A stretch of 64,000 nucleotides of DNA from positions 54,555-118,554 of the forward strand of contig JAURYJ010000020.1 in NCBI GenBank assembly GCA_030653985.1. Direction: 5' to 3'. Position 1 is the stretch's first letter. Each line of letters begins with the position of its first letter. The position numbers and the translations under genes are program-made. This document shows positions 44,372 to 52,199 of this stretch, piece after piece. Source of the DNA: Methylobacter sp. (lineage in GTDB: Bacteria; Pseudomonadota; Gammaproteobacteria; Methylococcales; Methylomonadaceae). The notes beneath the pieces are model-generated. The model searched no databases and was not told the DNA's origin. It saw only the letters and a list, made by a program, of their open reading frames with translations.

Positions 44372-45508
44372 ATGACTGATAAGGCAGTAAATAAAGGTGA
44401 ACCGCCGTTACTAACAGTGCAAAGGGAATCCGGCCGCAAGACTATTGTGCTGACGGGTTCCTGGGATCTGCGCAATCTGGCGGTAGCGCCTGATTTGCGT
44501 AAGGCAATCAGGCGTTACGCCGCAGTCGGGGATGTTCAATGGGATATTAGCCAAGTTGACCTGCTTGATAGCGCCGCCGCTTTTATCCTCTGGCAAAGCT
44601 GGGGTGGAAAAATACCGGCCGACGTGCAAATGCGTTCCGAGCACCAGCGTCTGTTTGAGCGCTGGCATGGCCGGAAAATTCCCATGCCCAAGCCTGCAAG
44701 GGTGGAACTATTTGCGGCGGTTCACTATACCTTGCGCTTGATTCAGGGTTTCGGCTTCCACTTGGTTGCCTGGTTTACGCTGTTCGGGCGGTTGATTTTA
44801 GACTTGGGCTATTTGTTACAGCATCCGCGCGCGGTGCCCTGGAAGGAAATTTCGTTTAATGTCTATCAAGCCGGTGTTCGGGCCTTGGGCATCACCGCTT
44901 TGGTGGGTTTTTTGGTCGGTGTTTCGATGAGTTACCTGTCCGCACTGCAACTGCAAAAATTTGGCGCGGAAATTTATATTATTGATTTGCTCGGGCTCAG
45001 TGTTATCCGGGAATTGGGGCCGATGCTGGCGGCTATTCTGATCGCAGGCCGCTCCGGATCGTCCATGACCGCAGAAATCGGCATTATGCGCGTCACTCAG
45101 GAACTTGACGCGCTGTCGGCCATGGGAATCTCTCATTCGGTGCGCCTGGTTCTGCCAAAAGTCATCGCACTGGCTATCGCGATGCCGCTGCTGATTGTCT
45201 GGACCGATACCCTTGCCCTGATCGGCGGCATAGTTTCAGCTCAGTTGACCATGGATATTGGTTACCAGCAGTTTCTGGATCACTTGCCCAAAGCAGTCCC
45301 CATCGCCAATTTTTATATCAGTATTGCCAAGGGTTCGGTATTTGGCGTGATGATCGCCATGATCGCCTGTCATTTTGGCTTCATCATTAAACCCAACACC
45401 GAAAGCCTGGGCAATGAAACCACCAATTCCGTGGTGGTAGCCATTACTGTAGTTATTTTGGTTAATACAGTGTTTTCCATTGCGTTTAGAAATGTGGGGT
45501 TCCCATGA
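44372..45508 (+). CDS. MlaE-family lipid ABC permease with N-terminal STAS domain
   Basis: A 378-residue protein. Residues 1-100 form a STAS-like domain (IVLTGSWDLRNLAV, then DLLDSAAAFILWQSW), fusing what is MlaB in E. coli. The rest is the MlaE permease: LVGFLVGVSMSYLSALQL, VIRELGPMLAAILIAGRSGSS and RVTQELDALSAMGI. It should move phospholipids across the inner membrane in a complex with the next three products. The stop overlaps the ATPase start by four bases. Confidence 0.9.
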   Translation: MTDKAVNKGEPPLLTVQRESGRKTIVLTGSWDLRNLAVAPDLRKAIRRYAAVGDVQWDISQVDLLDSAAAFILWQSWGGKIPADVQMRSEHQRLFERWHGRKIPMPKPARVELFAAVHYTLRLIQGFGFHLVAWFTLFGRLILDLGYLLQHPRAVPWKEISFNVYQAGVRALGITALVGFLVGVSMSYLSALQLQKFGAEIYIIDLLGLSVIRELGPMLAAILIAGRSGSSMTAEIGIMRVTQELDALSAMGISHSVRLVLPKVIALAIAMPLLIVWTDTLALIGGIVSAQLTMDIGYQQFLDHLPKAVPIANFYISIAKGSVFGVMIAMIACHFGFIIKPNTESLGNETTNSVVVAITVVILVNTVFSIAFRNVGFP

Positions 45509-46287
45509 CAGATTCTTGTGCCATTCGTCTTGATCATGTCTGGACCTACTTCGGCGACAGCCTGATCCATAAAGATATCAGTCTGTGCCTGCAATACGGC
45601 GAAATACTGGGGCTGGTGGGCGCATCGGGCAGCGGCAAGACCACCTTGTTGCGCGAGATCATGGGCTTGCAGGCGCCCAGTCAAGGCAGCGTATTTGTAT
45701 TGGACGAGGCGCTGACTAATGTTTGTGCGGTGGATTGTCAGCAGCAACGCAATCATTCCGGGGTATTGTTTCAGAACGGTGCGCTGTTTAGTGCGTTGAA
45801 CGTGTTTGACAATATCGCTTTCCCTTTGCGTGAACTGGGTATCAATGACGAAGCATTAGTTGCTCAAATGGTCTGTATGAAACTGGCGATGGTTGGACTC
45901 AGTTCCCAACATGCGATGCTGAAACCGGCGGAACTGTCCGGCGGTATGGTCAAACGGGCAGCGCTGGCGCGGGCGCTTATTCTTGAACCCGAAGTATTGC
46001 TGCTGGATGAGCCGACTTCCGGTCTCGACCCGATTGCCAGTGAGGGCTTTGTCACGCTGCTGCGTGAATTGCATGACGAGCTCAATTTTACCGTGGTCAT
46101 GGTGACCCATGATTTGGATATTTTAAGAGACCTGTGTACTCAGGTCGCGGTACTGGCGGATCATCAACTGGTTGCATTCGGCTCGCTGGATACGGTACTG
46201 AGTTGCAAGCATTCATTCACCAGGGAATTTTTTCATAACAACCGCGCACAGCGGATATTCAATCCATTGGAGGCAGATCATGGGTAA
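45505..46287 (+). CDS. MlaF-like lipid transporter ATPase
   Basis: A 260-residue ABC ATPase. Walker A GASGSGKTTLLREI, signature LSGGMVKRAALARAL, Walker B VLLLDEPTSGLDPI, switch His in VTHDLDIL. The GGMVKR variant is typical of MlaF. Coupled to the permease and MCE genes by overlaps. Confidence 0.92.
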   Translation: MTDSCAIRLDHVWTYFGDSLIHKDISLCLQYGEILGLVGASGSGKTTLLREIMGLQAPSQGSVFVLDEALTNVCAVDCQQQRNHSGVLFQNGALFSALNVFDNIAFPLRELGINDEALVAQMVCMKLAMVGLSSQHAMLKPAELSGGMVKRAALARALILEPEVLLLDEPTSGLDPIASEGFVTLLRELHDELNFTVVMVTHDLDILRDLCTQVAVLADHQLVAFGSLDTVLSCKHSFTREFFHNNRAQRIFNPLEADHG

Positions 46288-47203
46288 AGACAACTATGCG
46301 TTGATGACAGGCATTTTTATGGCGACGCTGATCACCGGCATGGTTATCATCATTATCTGGCTGGGCGATGTCCAGCAGAAAACCCACACTTACGTGGCCG
46401 CGACCCGCGATTCGGTGACCGGGCTCAAGGCCGGCTCCATCGTTTATTATCGCGGCATAAAGGTCGGCAAGGTCAGTGCCGTGCGTTTCGATCCCAATAA
46501 TCCGGATGTGATCATTGTGCCGATGGAGTTGGATAACGAACTGCGCTTTACACGCGGCGTGTTTGCAACGCTGGAGATGCAAGGTGTGACCGGCTTGACG
46601 CGCATAGCGCTCAAAGACAGCGGCGATAATCCCGAACCGCTGCCGGATGGCAGTCATCCCGGCAACCGTATTCCGATTAAGCCTTCGTTGATTGATCGTT
46701 TATCGGTATCCGGCGAGGATACCGTCAATGAAACCCATGATTTCATGCTCAAGCTGAACCGTTTGCTTGATACGGAAAACATCCAGCATGTCGCGGCTAT
46801 TTTGACCCATATCGACACTGCCACCGGCCGGTTGGATAGCTTGCAGGATCATGCCGATAAAGCCTTGGCTCAAATGCCCCTGTTAACTGCGGATGCACGG
46901 CACACACTGACCGAGATGAACCGCCTGGCAAGCGAATTCAAGCAACTGAGCGGAACCATGCGCCAGGAAATGACCACGCTGTCGAAACAATCCGGCGAAC
47001 TGATGCAAACCGGCACCCGTATCGGGCAGCAACTGTTGCATACTACCTTGCCCAGAGCCAACACCCTGATGCTGCAAATGCAAGCCGCCACCCGCCGCTT
47101 TGACCGTGTGGCGGCGACGCTGGAAACCGACCCGCAAGCGTTGTTGCTGGGTACTGATTTATTACCTGCACCCGGCGAGCCGGGTTTTAAGGAGGCGCAA
47201 TGA
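46280..47203 (+). CDS. MCE-domain lipid-binding protein (MlaD/PqiB-like)
   Basis: A 307-residue protein with an N-terminal membrane anchor (residues 8-30), an MCE domain near 40-125 (GLKAGSIVYYRGIKVGKVSAV, read as GLKAGSIVYYRGI and KVGKVSAV) and a long helical region (130-300). It should form a periplasmic hexamer that shuttles lipids. It is longer than E. coli MlaD (183 residues) because of the helical tail. Confidence 0.9.
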   Translation: MGKDNYALMTGIFMATLITGMVIIIIWLGDVQQKTHTYVAATRDSVTGLKAGSIVYYRGIKVGKVSAVRFDPNNPDVIIVPMELDNELRFTRGVFATLEMQGVTGLTRIALKDSGDNPEPLPDGSHPGNRIPIKPSLIDRLSVSGEDTVNETHDFMLKLNRLLDTENIQHVAAILTHIDTATGRLDSLQDHADKALAQMPLLTADARHTLTEMNRLASEFKQLSGTMRQEMTTLSKQSGELMQTGTRIGQQLLHTTLPRANTLMLQMQAATRRFDRVAATLETDPQALLLGTDLLPAPGEPGFKEAQ

Positions 47204-47760
47204 AACGATTAATATCCGGCTTGATAGCCATCAGCTTGCTGGCAACGATTTGTGCATGCAGCATCGGTTCCAAGCCCGGCTTGCCGGTCAGTCACGATCT
47301 TGGGCCGATAACAGAACAGCATGAGGATGGCCTTGCGCTAACGCTCAATGCGCCGGTATGGCTATGGGATGAACGGATACGCTACCGTTTGCTTTACCAG
47401 GACGCCACCGTCATTCGTTATTACCATCTGGATCGCTGGGAAGCGCCGTTGCCCGCTTTATTGGAACGCCGTTTGACGATCAACAGCGAACAGCCGTTCA
47501 CGGTACAGATACAACTGACGCAGTTCGAGCAGCAATTTTCAACATTGAATCAGGCGCACGTTGTTCTGAGACTGACAGTCAGCGTCTTTGCGGCTAAAGA
47601 CTATCGGTTGATCGCCAAGCGCTCGTTCAATCTGTCACAAAATACTATTTCACCGGATGCGGCCGGGGCAATCGCGGGCTTTATCACCTTGACCGAACAA
47701 GCTAAAACCGGTATTCAAGCCTGGCTAAAGACTTTGTCTGATAAGCGGCACGAATCATGA
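47200..47760 (+). CDS. ABC-type transport auxiliary lipoprotein (PqiC-like)
   Basis: A 186-residue lipoprotein. The signal ends in the lipobox TICAC (Cys about 20). The body resembles the ABC_trans_aux family: DRWEAPLPALLERRL and a segment with VVLRLTVSVFAAKDYRL. It overlaps the MCE gene by four bases and would link the transporter to the outer membrane. Confidence 0.82.
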   Translation: MKRLISGLIAISLLATICACSIGSKPGLPVSHDLGPITEQHEDGLALTLNAPVWLWDERIRYRLLYQDATVIRYYHLDRWEAPLPALLERRLTINSEQPFTVQIQLTQFEQQFSTLNQAHVVLRLTVSVFAAKDYRLIAKRSFNLSQNTISPDAAGAIAGFITLTEQAKTGIQAWLKTLSDKRHES

Positions 47761-47781
47761 CCAACTTTGTATTAGCGTGAT

Positions 47782-47808
47782 TGTAAGGAATTGCTTGTGC
47801 CACCGACT
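47782..47808 (+). promoter_or_regulatory. ECF promoter G
   Basis: Plus-strand TGTAAGGA, 14 bases, CGACT; exact match. The following gene starts about 91 bases downstream. It gives this gene its own member of the site family right after the Mla operon. Confidence 0.84.
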
Positions 47809-47898
47809 GATTAATGAAACGGCGGGACAAGTTGATCCGCCGCCAGCGTCGATAAGCATTTGTCGGTGCGCCATTTGTCATTCACCCGGAGAATAGCC

Positions 47899-48438
47899 AT
47901 GAAATGCCTTTATTACCTCACCGCCACGCTCGACAGAACCCGCAATATTACCGATGACCTGCACAAAGCGGGTATAGACGACTGGTTTATACATGTTTTG
48001 AGTAAGAACGAGGCGGGGCTCAAAAAGAATAAAATCCATTCCAGCAACTACTGGGAGCAGCTCGACATATTACGCTACGGCATTATCGGCGCGGTTGCAG
48101 GATGTGTTGCTGGATTGATTGCTGCGGGCCTGGTCTATTCTACTAAACCCTTCGGACCGGAGTTGCCGGGCATCGTCTATTGCGCGATTATTGCCGTCCT
48201 GACTTTATTCGGTGCCTGGGAAGGCGGTTTGAGCGGGATCGCTTCGGAAAATAAAAAAACCACCTTGTTTCATGACGATCTGGAAGCCGGGAACTATCTG
48301 ATTATGGTCTACGCCAAGCAGAATTTCGAGCATCTAATCACAAAGATCATGAAAACACAGCATCCTGAAGCCGAACTGGCAGCCATCGATACAAGCTTTT
48401 ACAATCCATTGACCGAATTAAAGCGGATAAATATATAA
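47899..48438 (+). CDS. Glycine-rich membrane protein of unknown function
   Basis: A 179-residue protein. The start MKCLYYLTATLDRTRNITDDL leads a cytoplasmic domain (about 1-65); then two membrane helices with small-residue patterns (YGIIGAVAGCVAGLIAAGL and IVYCAIIAVLTLFGAWEGG) and a soluble C-terminal domain (FHDDLEAGNYLIMVYA). The layout recalls general-stress glycine-zipper proteins, but no family was recognised. CGGAGAA precedes the ATG. The ECF-type site upstream suggests a stress role. Confidence 0.7.
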   Translation: MKCLYYLTATLDRTRNITDDLHKAGIDDWFIHVLSKNEAGLKKNKIHSSNYWEQLDILRYGIIGAVAGCVAGLIAAGLVYSTKPFGPELPGIVYCAIIAVLTLFGAWEGGLSGIASENKKTTLFHDDLEAGNYLIMVYAKQNFEHLITKIMKTQHPEAELAAIDTSFYNPLTELKRINI

Positions 48439-48482
48439 AGTCCACAGCGTCATAGCTATCTACTCAACTTAAAAACGCTAAG

Positions 48483-48594
48483 CGGGACGGAGTCTGGTTA
48501 CCATGCTCCTGCGTGGGAACCCATACTGACTCTGAATGTCGCCATGCTTGCATATGCATTCCCACGCGGGAGCGTGGGAACAAGCGTTGTCCCG
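48483..48594. repeat. Imperfect long inverted repeat, GCGTGGGAA type
   Basis: Arms of about 36 bases: GCGGGACGG at the left outer end, GCTCCTGCGTGGGAA inside; the right arm has CCCACGCGGGAGCGTGGG and CCGTCCCG. Both GC-rich blocks pair, with mismatches between them. It fills most of a 310-base gap with no gene, together with short unexplained flanks to 48751. Confidence 0.7.
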
Positions 48595-48751
48595 TCCGGC
48601 TATGATGACTTGTGTAGATAGCTATGCCAAACGTAGGGTTCCAATCTGCGGGTTGTAGCCCCCTCTTTTTACCTGGAAAGCAGCGGCTTACCCCAGGTGC
48701 CCGACTCGCACTTTTGGTTGCAGCCAAAAGCTGAATAACAAGGGATTTATA

Positions 48752-49510
48752 ATGAAAAAAAATATACTGCGGGCGCGCATGCGCTGGTTTCTTTTCGCAT
48801 TGTTCCTATGGCCTCAACTGGTTATGGCAGGGAATGACGAGCCTCTATGCGAAGCAGAAGTGCCTTTAACCCTGACCAACCAGGAAATGGCCGAAGCGGG
48901 CTTCGAACCTGGCGGTTTCACGCCATTTTTTCTGGGCATGATAGCCGGTCCTCGTATAGGCCTTGAGTGGAATGACGGACGTAATGTCCGCACACTCGAA
49001 GTGCTGCGGGCGCTGCCTTATGCGGGCAATCTCGTCGGCCTGTTTTTATGTGTGGAGGCGCTTTCAGGCTATCGCATGACCAGCATTGCCGGCGAGACCG
49101 GCATCGACGATTGGCGGCGCGAAGTTTACTTTAAACGCATCCATAAGGCCGAAGAGATCGGAGATTTTGCCCAAGCGGCGCACCTTAGGGAATGTTCGCC
49201 TTTTGATACTTACAATCATCCCGCCAACAAACTGGCTGTTAAACCTGATGAAAATACCGGGATGGCGAAATGGCGCTCCGGTCTGTCGGGGCTTTTTATC
49301 GACAACCGCGTCGGTCTTGAACGTGAAGAAAGCCGTGGTATTCGTACCGTTGAATATTGGTCGATTCTATGGGTTCCGCGAATATTTCCTGCCATAGATG
49401 CTGCTCAGGGAAAAAAGATGTCCGACATCGTGCGCGAGGAGCATCTCGATACTGAATGGCTTAAAAGCGCTACTGATAATGACCATGCACAAACAGGAGT
49501 AATACAATGA
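48752..49510 (+). CDS. Exported protein of unknown function with internal duplication
   Basis: A 252-residue secreted protein. Signal peptide at about 1-26 (ends VMA). It holds two similar blocks: GPRIGLEWNDGRNVRTLEVL (about 70-90) and NRVGLEREESRGIRTVEYW (about 192-210), each followed by a hydrophobic stretch, so it arose by duplication of a 100-residue unit. No family was recognised. It overlaps the next lipoprotein gene by four bases, so both probably act together in the envelope. Confidence 0.7.
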   Translation: MKKNILRARMRWFLFALFLWPQLVMAGNDEPLCEAEVPLTLTNQEMAEAGFEPGGFTPFFLGMIAGPRIGLEWNDGRNVRTLEVLRALPYAGNLVGLFLCVEALSGYRMTSIAGETGIDDWRREVYFKRIHKAEEIGDFAQAAHLRECSPFDTYNHPANKLAVKPDENTGMAKWRSGLSGLFIDNRVGLEREESRGIRTVEYWSILWVPRIFPAIDAAQGKKMSDIVREEHLDTEWLKSATDNDHAQTGVIQ

Positions 49511-50124
49511 AAGCACAGTTCCTAGGTCGGATCACCTTAATTCTGGGTTTGTATACAGGCCTGTTCGGTTGTACATCACAAGTCCATATACCTACTCCAG
49601 TGCCGCCTCCTCTGACCGGGCGCACGGTAGCGGCGCCGATGCCAACGGTTTGGCCTGCAAGCATCGCAGCTTTGCAGAGGATGGGTTTTGCAAACGTTGC
49701 CGCTAATGAAACTCAGGGCGTCCTCGTAACCGAGGACAAACGCCTTGCGGGTAACACTGCACATGACCGAAATTCCGGCGTAGCACGTTTTGCGGTAGAG
49801 CGAGATATCTATTCCGAAGGCCAAAGCCGACTGCATATCACGCTGCTTAGCCAAGAAAATACCGGTCAAACCAAGATTCAGATTTCCTCAGCGCTTAAAG
49901 GCAAAGTCGAAAAACGCGGTGACATCAAATACGCTCCGTTTAAACCTGCACCCAAAGAAGCTTCCGATTCCGAAGCTGAAAATCAAGCGATTGGCGTTTG
50001 GGAAACGCTTACTTCAAACGGCGTACTTGAAGACCGATTTTTGGCGGCGCTGATGGAATCACTACGAACCGATAAAGTCATTCAGAGCAACAGTAACCTA
50101 CTACCGAATCGTTCGACGCCCTAG
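49507..50124 (+). CDS. Putative lipoprotein
   Basis: A 205-residue protein with a lipoprotein signal (LFGCTS, Cys about 22), a Pro-rich linker and a domain with VWPASIAALQRMGFANVAAN, then LHITLLSQENTG. It faintly recalls BamC/NlpB-type domains, but this is uncertain. Translationally coupled to the preceding exported protein. Confidence 0.65.
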   Translation: MKAQFLGRITLILGLYTGLFGCTSQVHIPTPVPPPLTGRTVAAPMPTVWPASIAALQRMGFANVAANETQGVLVTEDKRLAGNTAHDRNSGVARFAVERDIYSEGQSRLHITLLSQENTGQTKIQISSALKGKVEKRGDIKYAPFKPAPKEASDSEAENQAIGVWETLTSNGVLEDRFLAALMESLRTDKVIQSNSNLLPNRSTP

Positions 50125-50148
50125 AAAACAAGGCTCTGATTATAGTCC

Positions 50149-50188
50149 TTGACATCCTCCCCGTCCTAAAGGACGGGGAGGATGTCAA
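50149..50188. repeat. Perfect 18-base hairpin resembling IS200/IS605-associated ends
   Basis: TTGACATCCTCCCCGTCC, loop TAAA, then the exact complement. No U tail follows. Similar CCCCGTCC-TAAA-GGACGGGG hairpins are known at ends of IS200/IS605-type elements, so it may be an orphan end or a small non-autonomous element; it could also stop transcription from the gene before it. Confidence 0.75.
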
Positions 50189-50245
50189 TCGCCAGTGCCG
50201 AGATAATTGTTGCCAGTCGAAATTGCATTCAATTACAATTGAAGC

Positions 50246-50695
50246 ATGACACTATTTAGCAACTTAACATTTCAGCGCATACTGAGTTTGATCTTTTTAT
50301 GTACCGCGCTGCTTTCACAGACACAGATACTTTATGCCTGTGAGCTGATGGATGGCAAACCGACACTGGTTTGCTGTTGCGGCGAGTCCATGTCTGATGG
50401 TTGCCCGATGAGCGAATCTTGCGCCATGCAGGCAGATGCGGATAAAGGCCGTTGTTGCGATGTCAGTCAGGATTCATTGACGGATGATGCCGTCATGGCG
50501 CACAGCTCTTTAACGGTTGATTTCCTGACTTTGTTGCTGGACGGCCCACAACCGCCACCGATCATCGACTATCAGGAATTGTTACCCACCACTTCCCAGC
50601 AGGCCAATCTCAGGCTTGCAATTCCTCCGCATGAACCGCTGTTACTGAGTAGCGGCAAACAAACGTATCTGCTCACAGGTCGTCTTCGACTATAA
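50246..50695 (+). CDS. Cys-rich exported protein preceding the efflux operon
   Basis: A 149-residue protein with a signal peptide (about 1-31, ending LYA), then a Cys cluster: CELMDG, LVCCCGESMSDGCPMSESC and GRCCD (nine cysteines after the signal) and a Pro-rich tail. Proteins of this kind often stand before cation RND genes in gammaproteobacteria. It may bind metal in the periplasm; no direct evidence. It precedes the CusCBA-type operon by about 220 bases. Confidence 0.65.
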   Translation: MTLFSNLTFQRILSLIFLCTALLSQTQILYACELMDGKPTLVCCCGESMSDGCPMSESCAMQADADKGRCCDVSQDSLTDDAVMAHSSLTVDFLTLLLDGPQPPPIIDYQELLPTTSQQANLRLAIPPHEPLLLSSGKQTYLLTGRLRL

Positions 50696-50839
50696 ACTGA
50701 TTCTCTCTTCGCAATTATCTATTCACCGGCAAATTTAGGCCGGTGTGTGTCTGATGTAACGCTCCCACTGTACACAGGATTCCTTTTTGCGCCTTCCAGA
50801 CCACCGGTTTGTATGGCGGCGAAAGGCATTATCTGTGTT

Positions 50840-50887
50840 TGTAGGGGGCGAATTCATTCGCCTTTGAGCGGATAAATCCGCCCCTAC
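50840..50887. repeat. Imperfect inverted repeat, TGTAGGGG type
   Basis: TGTAGGGGGCGAATTCATT pairs imperfectly with the right arm ending CCGCCCCTACA. It belongs to the same style of dispersed intergenic hairpins as those at 38.3 and 41.3 kb and lies just before the TolC-like gene. Confidence 0.6.
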
Positions 50888-50918
50888 AGTGACATAGCCT
50901 ATTCTTTTAGAGAATCTC

Positions 50919-52199
50919 ATGAAATCCAACGATCATCCTGTACGTTTGCTGTTACTGGTTTTGACCCTAAGCCAGACAACAAACTCACTTGCCGCTGAAA
51001 CCATTTTTAATCGGGCCGGCGATGTATTGTCATCACCGCAATTGGTAGCCGCCGTACTGGCAGCAAATCCGCAGATGGAAGTTGTCCGTGCGATCTGGCA
51101 GGCTTCCGTTGCGCGCATCGGCCAACAATCGGCATTGGATGACCCGATGCTGACCTATACCATGGCGCCTCAGACAGTGGGTAGTCCGCAGATCGGCTTC
51201 GGACAGCGTATTGAAATTTCGCAGAAAATACCCTGGCCGGGGAAATTGCGCTTGCGCAAAGAAGCCGCAGGTCATGAAGCCCAAGCCGCCGACGAAAATA
51301 TTGCCGCATTAAGGCTGTTCATATCAGCGACAGTCAAAACGCTTGTTGCTGACTGGTATTACGTTCATCAGGCCATTGAGATTAACCGGATTAACCAAAC
51401 CTTATTGAACGAATTTCGCGACATTGCCGTTAGCCGCTACAGCACCGGCCTGGCCAGCAAACAGGATGCTCTGCGCGCCGAGGTGGAAATTGTCTTGCTT
51501 GAACATCAGCTCATCGTGCTCGACCGCGAACGGCGGTCTATTCTTGCTCATATTAATACCTTGCTGAATCGTTTGCCCGGGGAGGACATTCCGCCGCCTT
51601 CGAGGCTGTCTGAAATCGCAATGCCTACCGATGTGAATGCGTTGCAAGAGGCCGCCTTGCACTTACGCCCTGAACTTAAAGCACAGGCGGCGCGTATTCA
51701 GGCATCCAAAACGCAAACTGAATTGGCGCATAAAGAGTTCTATCCTGATATCAGTCTGACGGCGGGTTATAACAGTTTGTGGGACAACACCGATAAACGT
51801 TTCACCGTCGGTATGGGAATCAATCTTCCGCTGGATCAAAGCAAGCGCCATGCCGCCCAAGATGAAGCGCGAGCCCGGATGAAACAGGCTGAGTGGAAGA
51901 GCATCGATCTTGTCGCGAAAATCAGGGAAGAGGTGCAGATTGCCTATGACCGAGCAGATGAAAGCCGGCATGTGTTTCAGTTGTATAAAAATAAACTGCT
52001 GCCGCTGGCCGATGAAAATATCGACGCCGCAAAAGCGGATTATCAGGCGGGCAAAGGCGATTTCCTGACGCTGATCAGCAGCGAAAAAAACCGTATGCAG
52101 ACCCAGTTGCAAACCGAACAGGCGCTGGCTGATACGCATCGACGCATTGCCGAGCTTGAAAGCGCAGTGGGCAGCCTTGAAGAGGCGGTGCAACCATGA
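50919..52199 (+). CDS. Outer membrane efflux protein, TolC/CusC type
   Basis: A 426-residue outer membrane factor. Signal peptide at about 1-26 (ends LAA), two helical repeats with QIGFGQRIEISQKIPWPGKL and a second repeat with LRPELKAQAARIQASKTQ and FTVGMGINLPLDQSKR, as in heavy-metal efflux TolC proteins. It should form the outer channel of the tripartite pump. It overlaps the next gene by four bases. Confidence 0.88.
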   Translation: MKSNDHPVRLLLLVLTLSQTTNSLAAETIFNRAGDVLSSPQLVAAVLAANPQMEVVRAIWQASVARIGQQSALDDPMLTYTMAPQTVGSPQIGFGQRIEISQKIPWPGKLRLRKEAAGHEAQAADENIAALRLFISATVKTLVADWYYVHQAIEINRINQTLLNEFRDIAVSRYSTGLASKQDALRAEVEIVLLEHQLIVLDRERRSILAHINTLLNRLPGEDIPPPSRLSEIAMPTDVNALQEAALHLRPELKAQAARIQASKTQTELAHKEFYPDISLTAGYNSLWDNTDKRFTVGMGINLPLDQSKRHAAQDEARARMKQAEWKSIDLVAKIREEVQIAYDRADESRHVFQLYKNKLLPLADENIDAAKADYQAGKGDFLTLISSEKNRMQTQLQTEQALADTHRRIAELESAVGSLEEAVQP

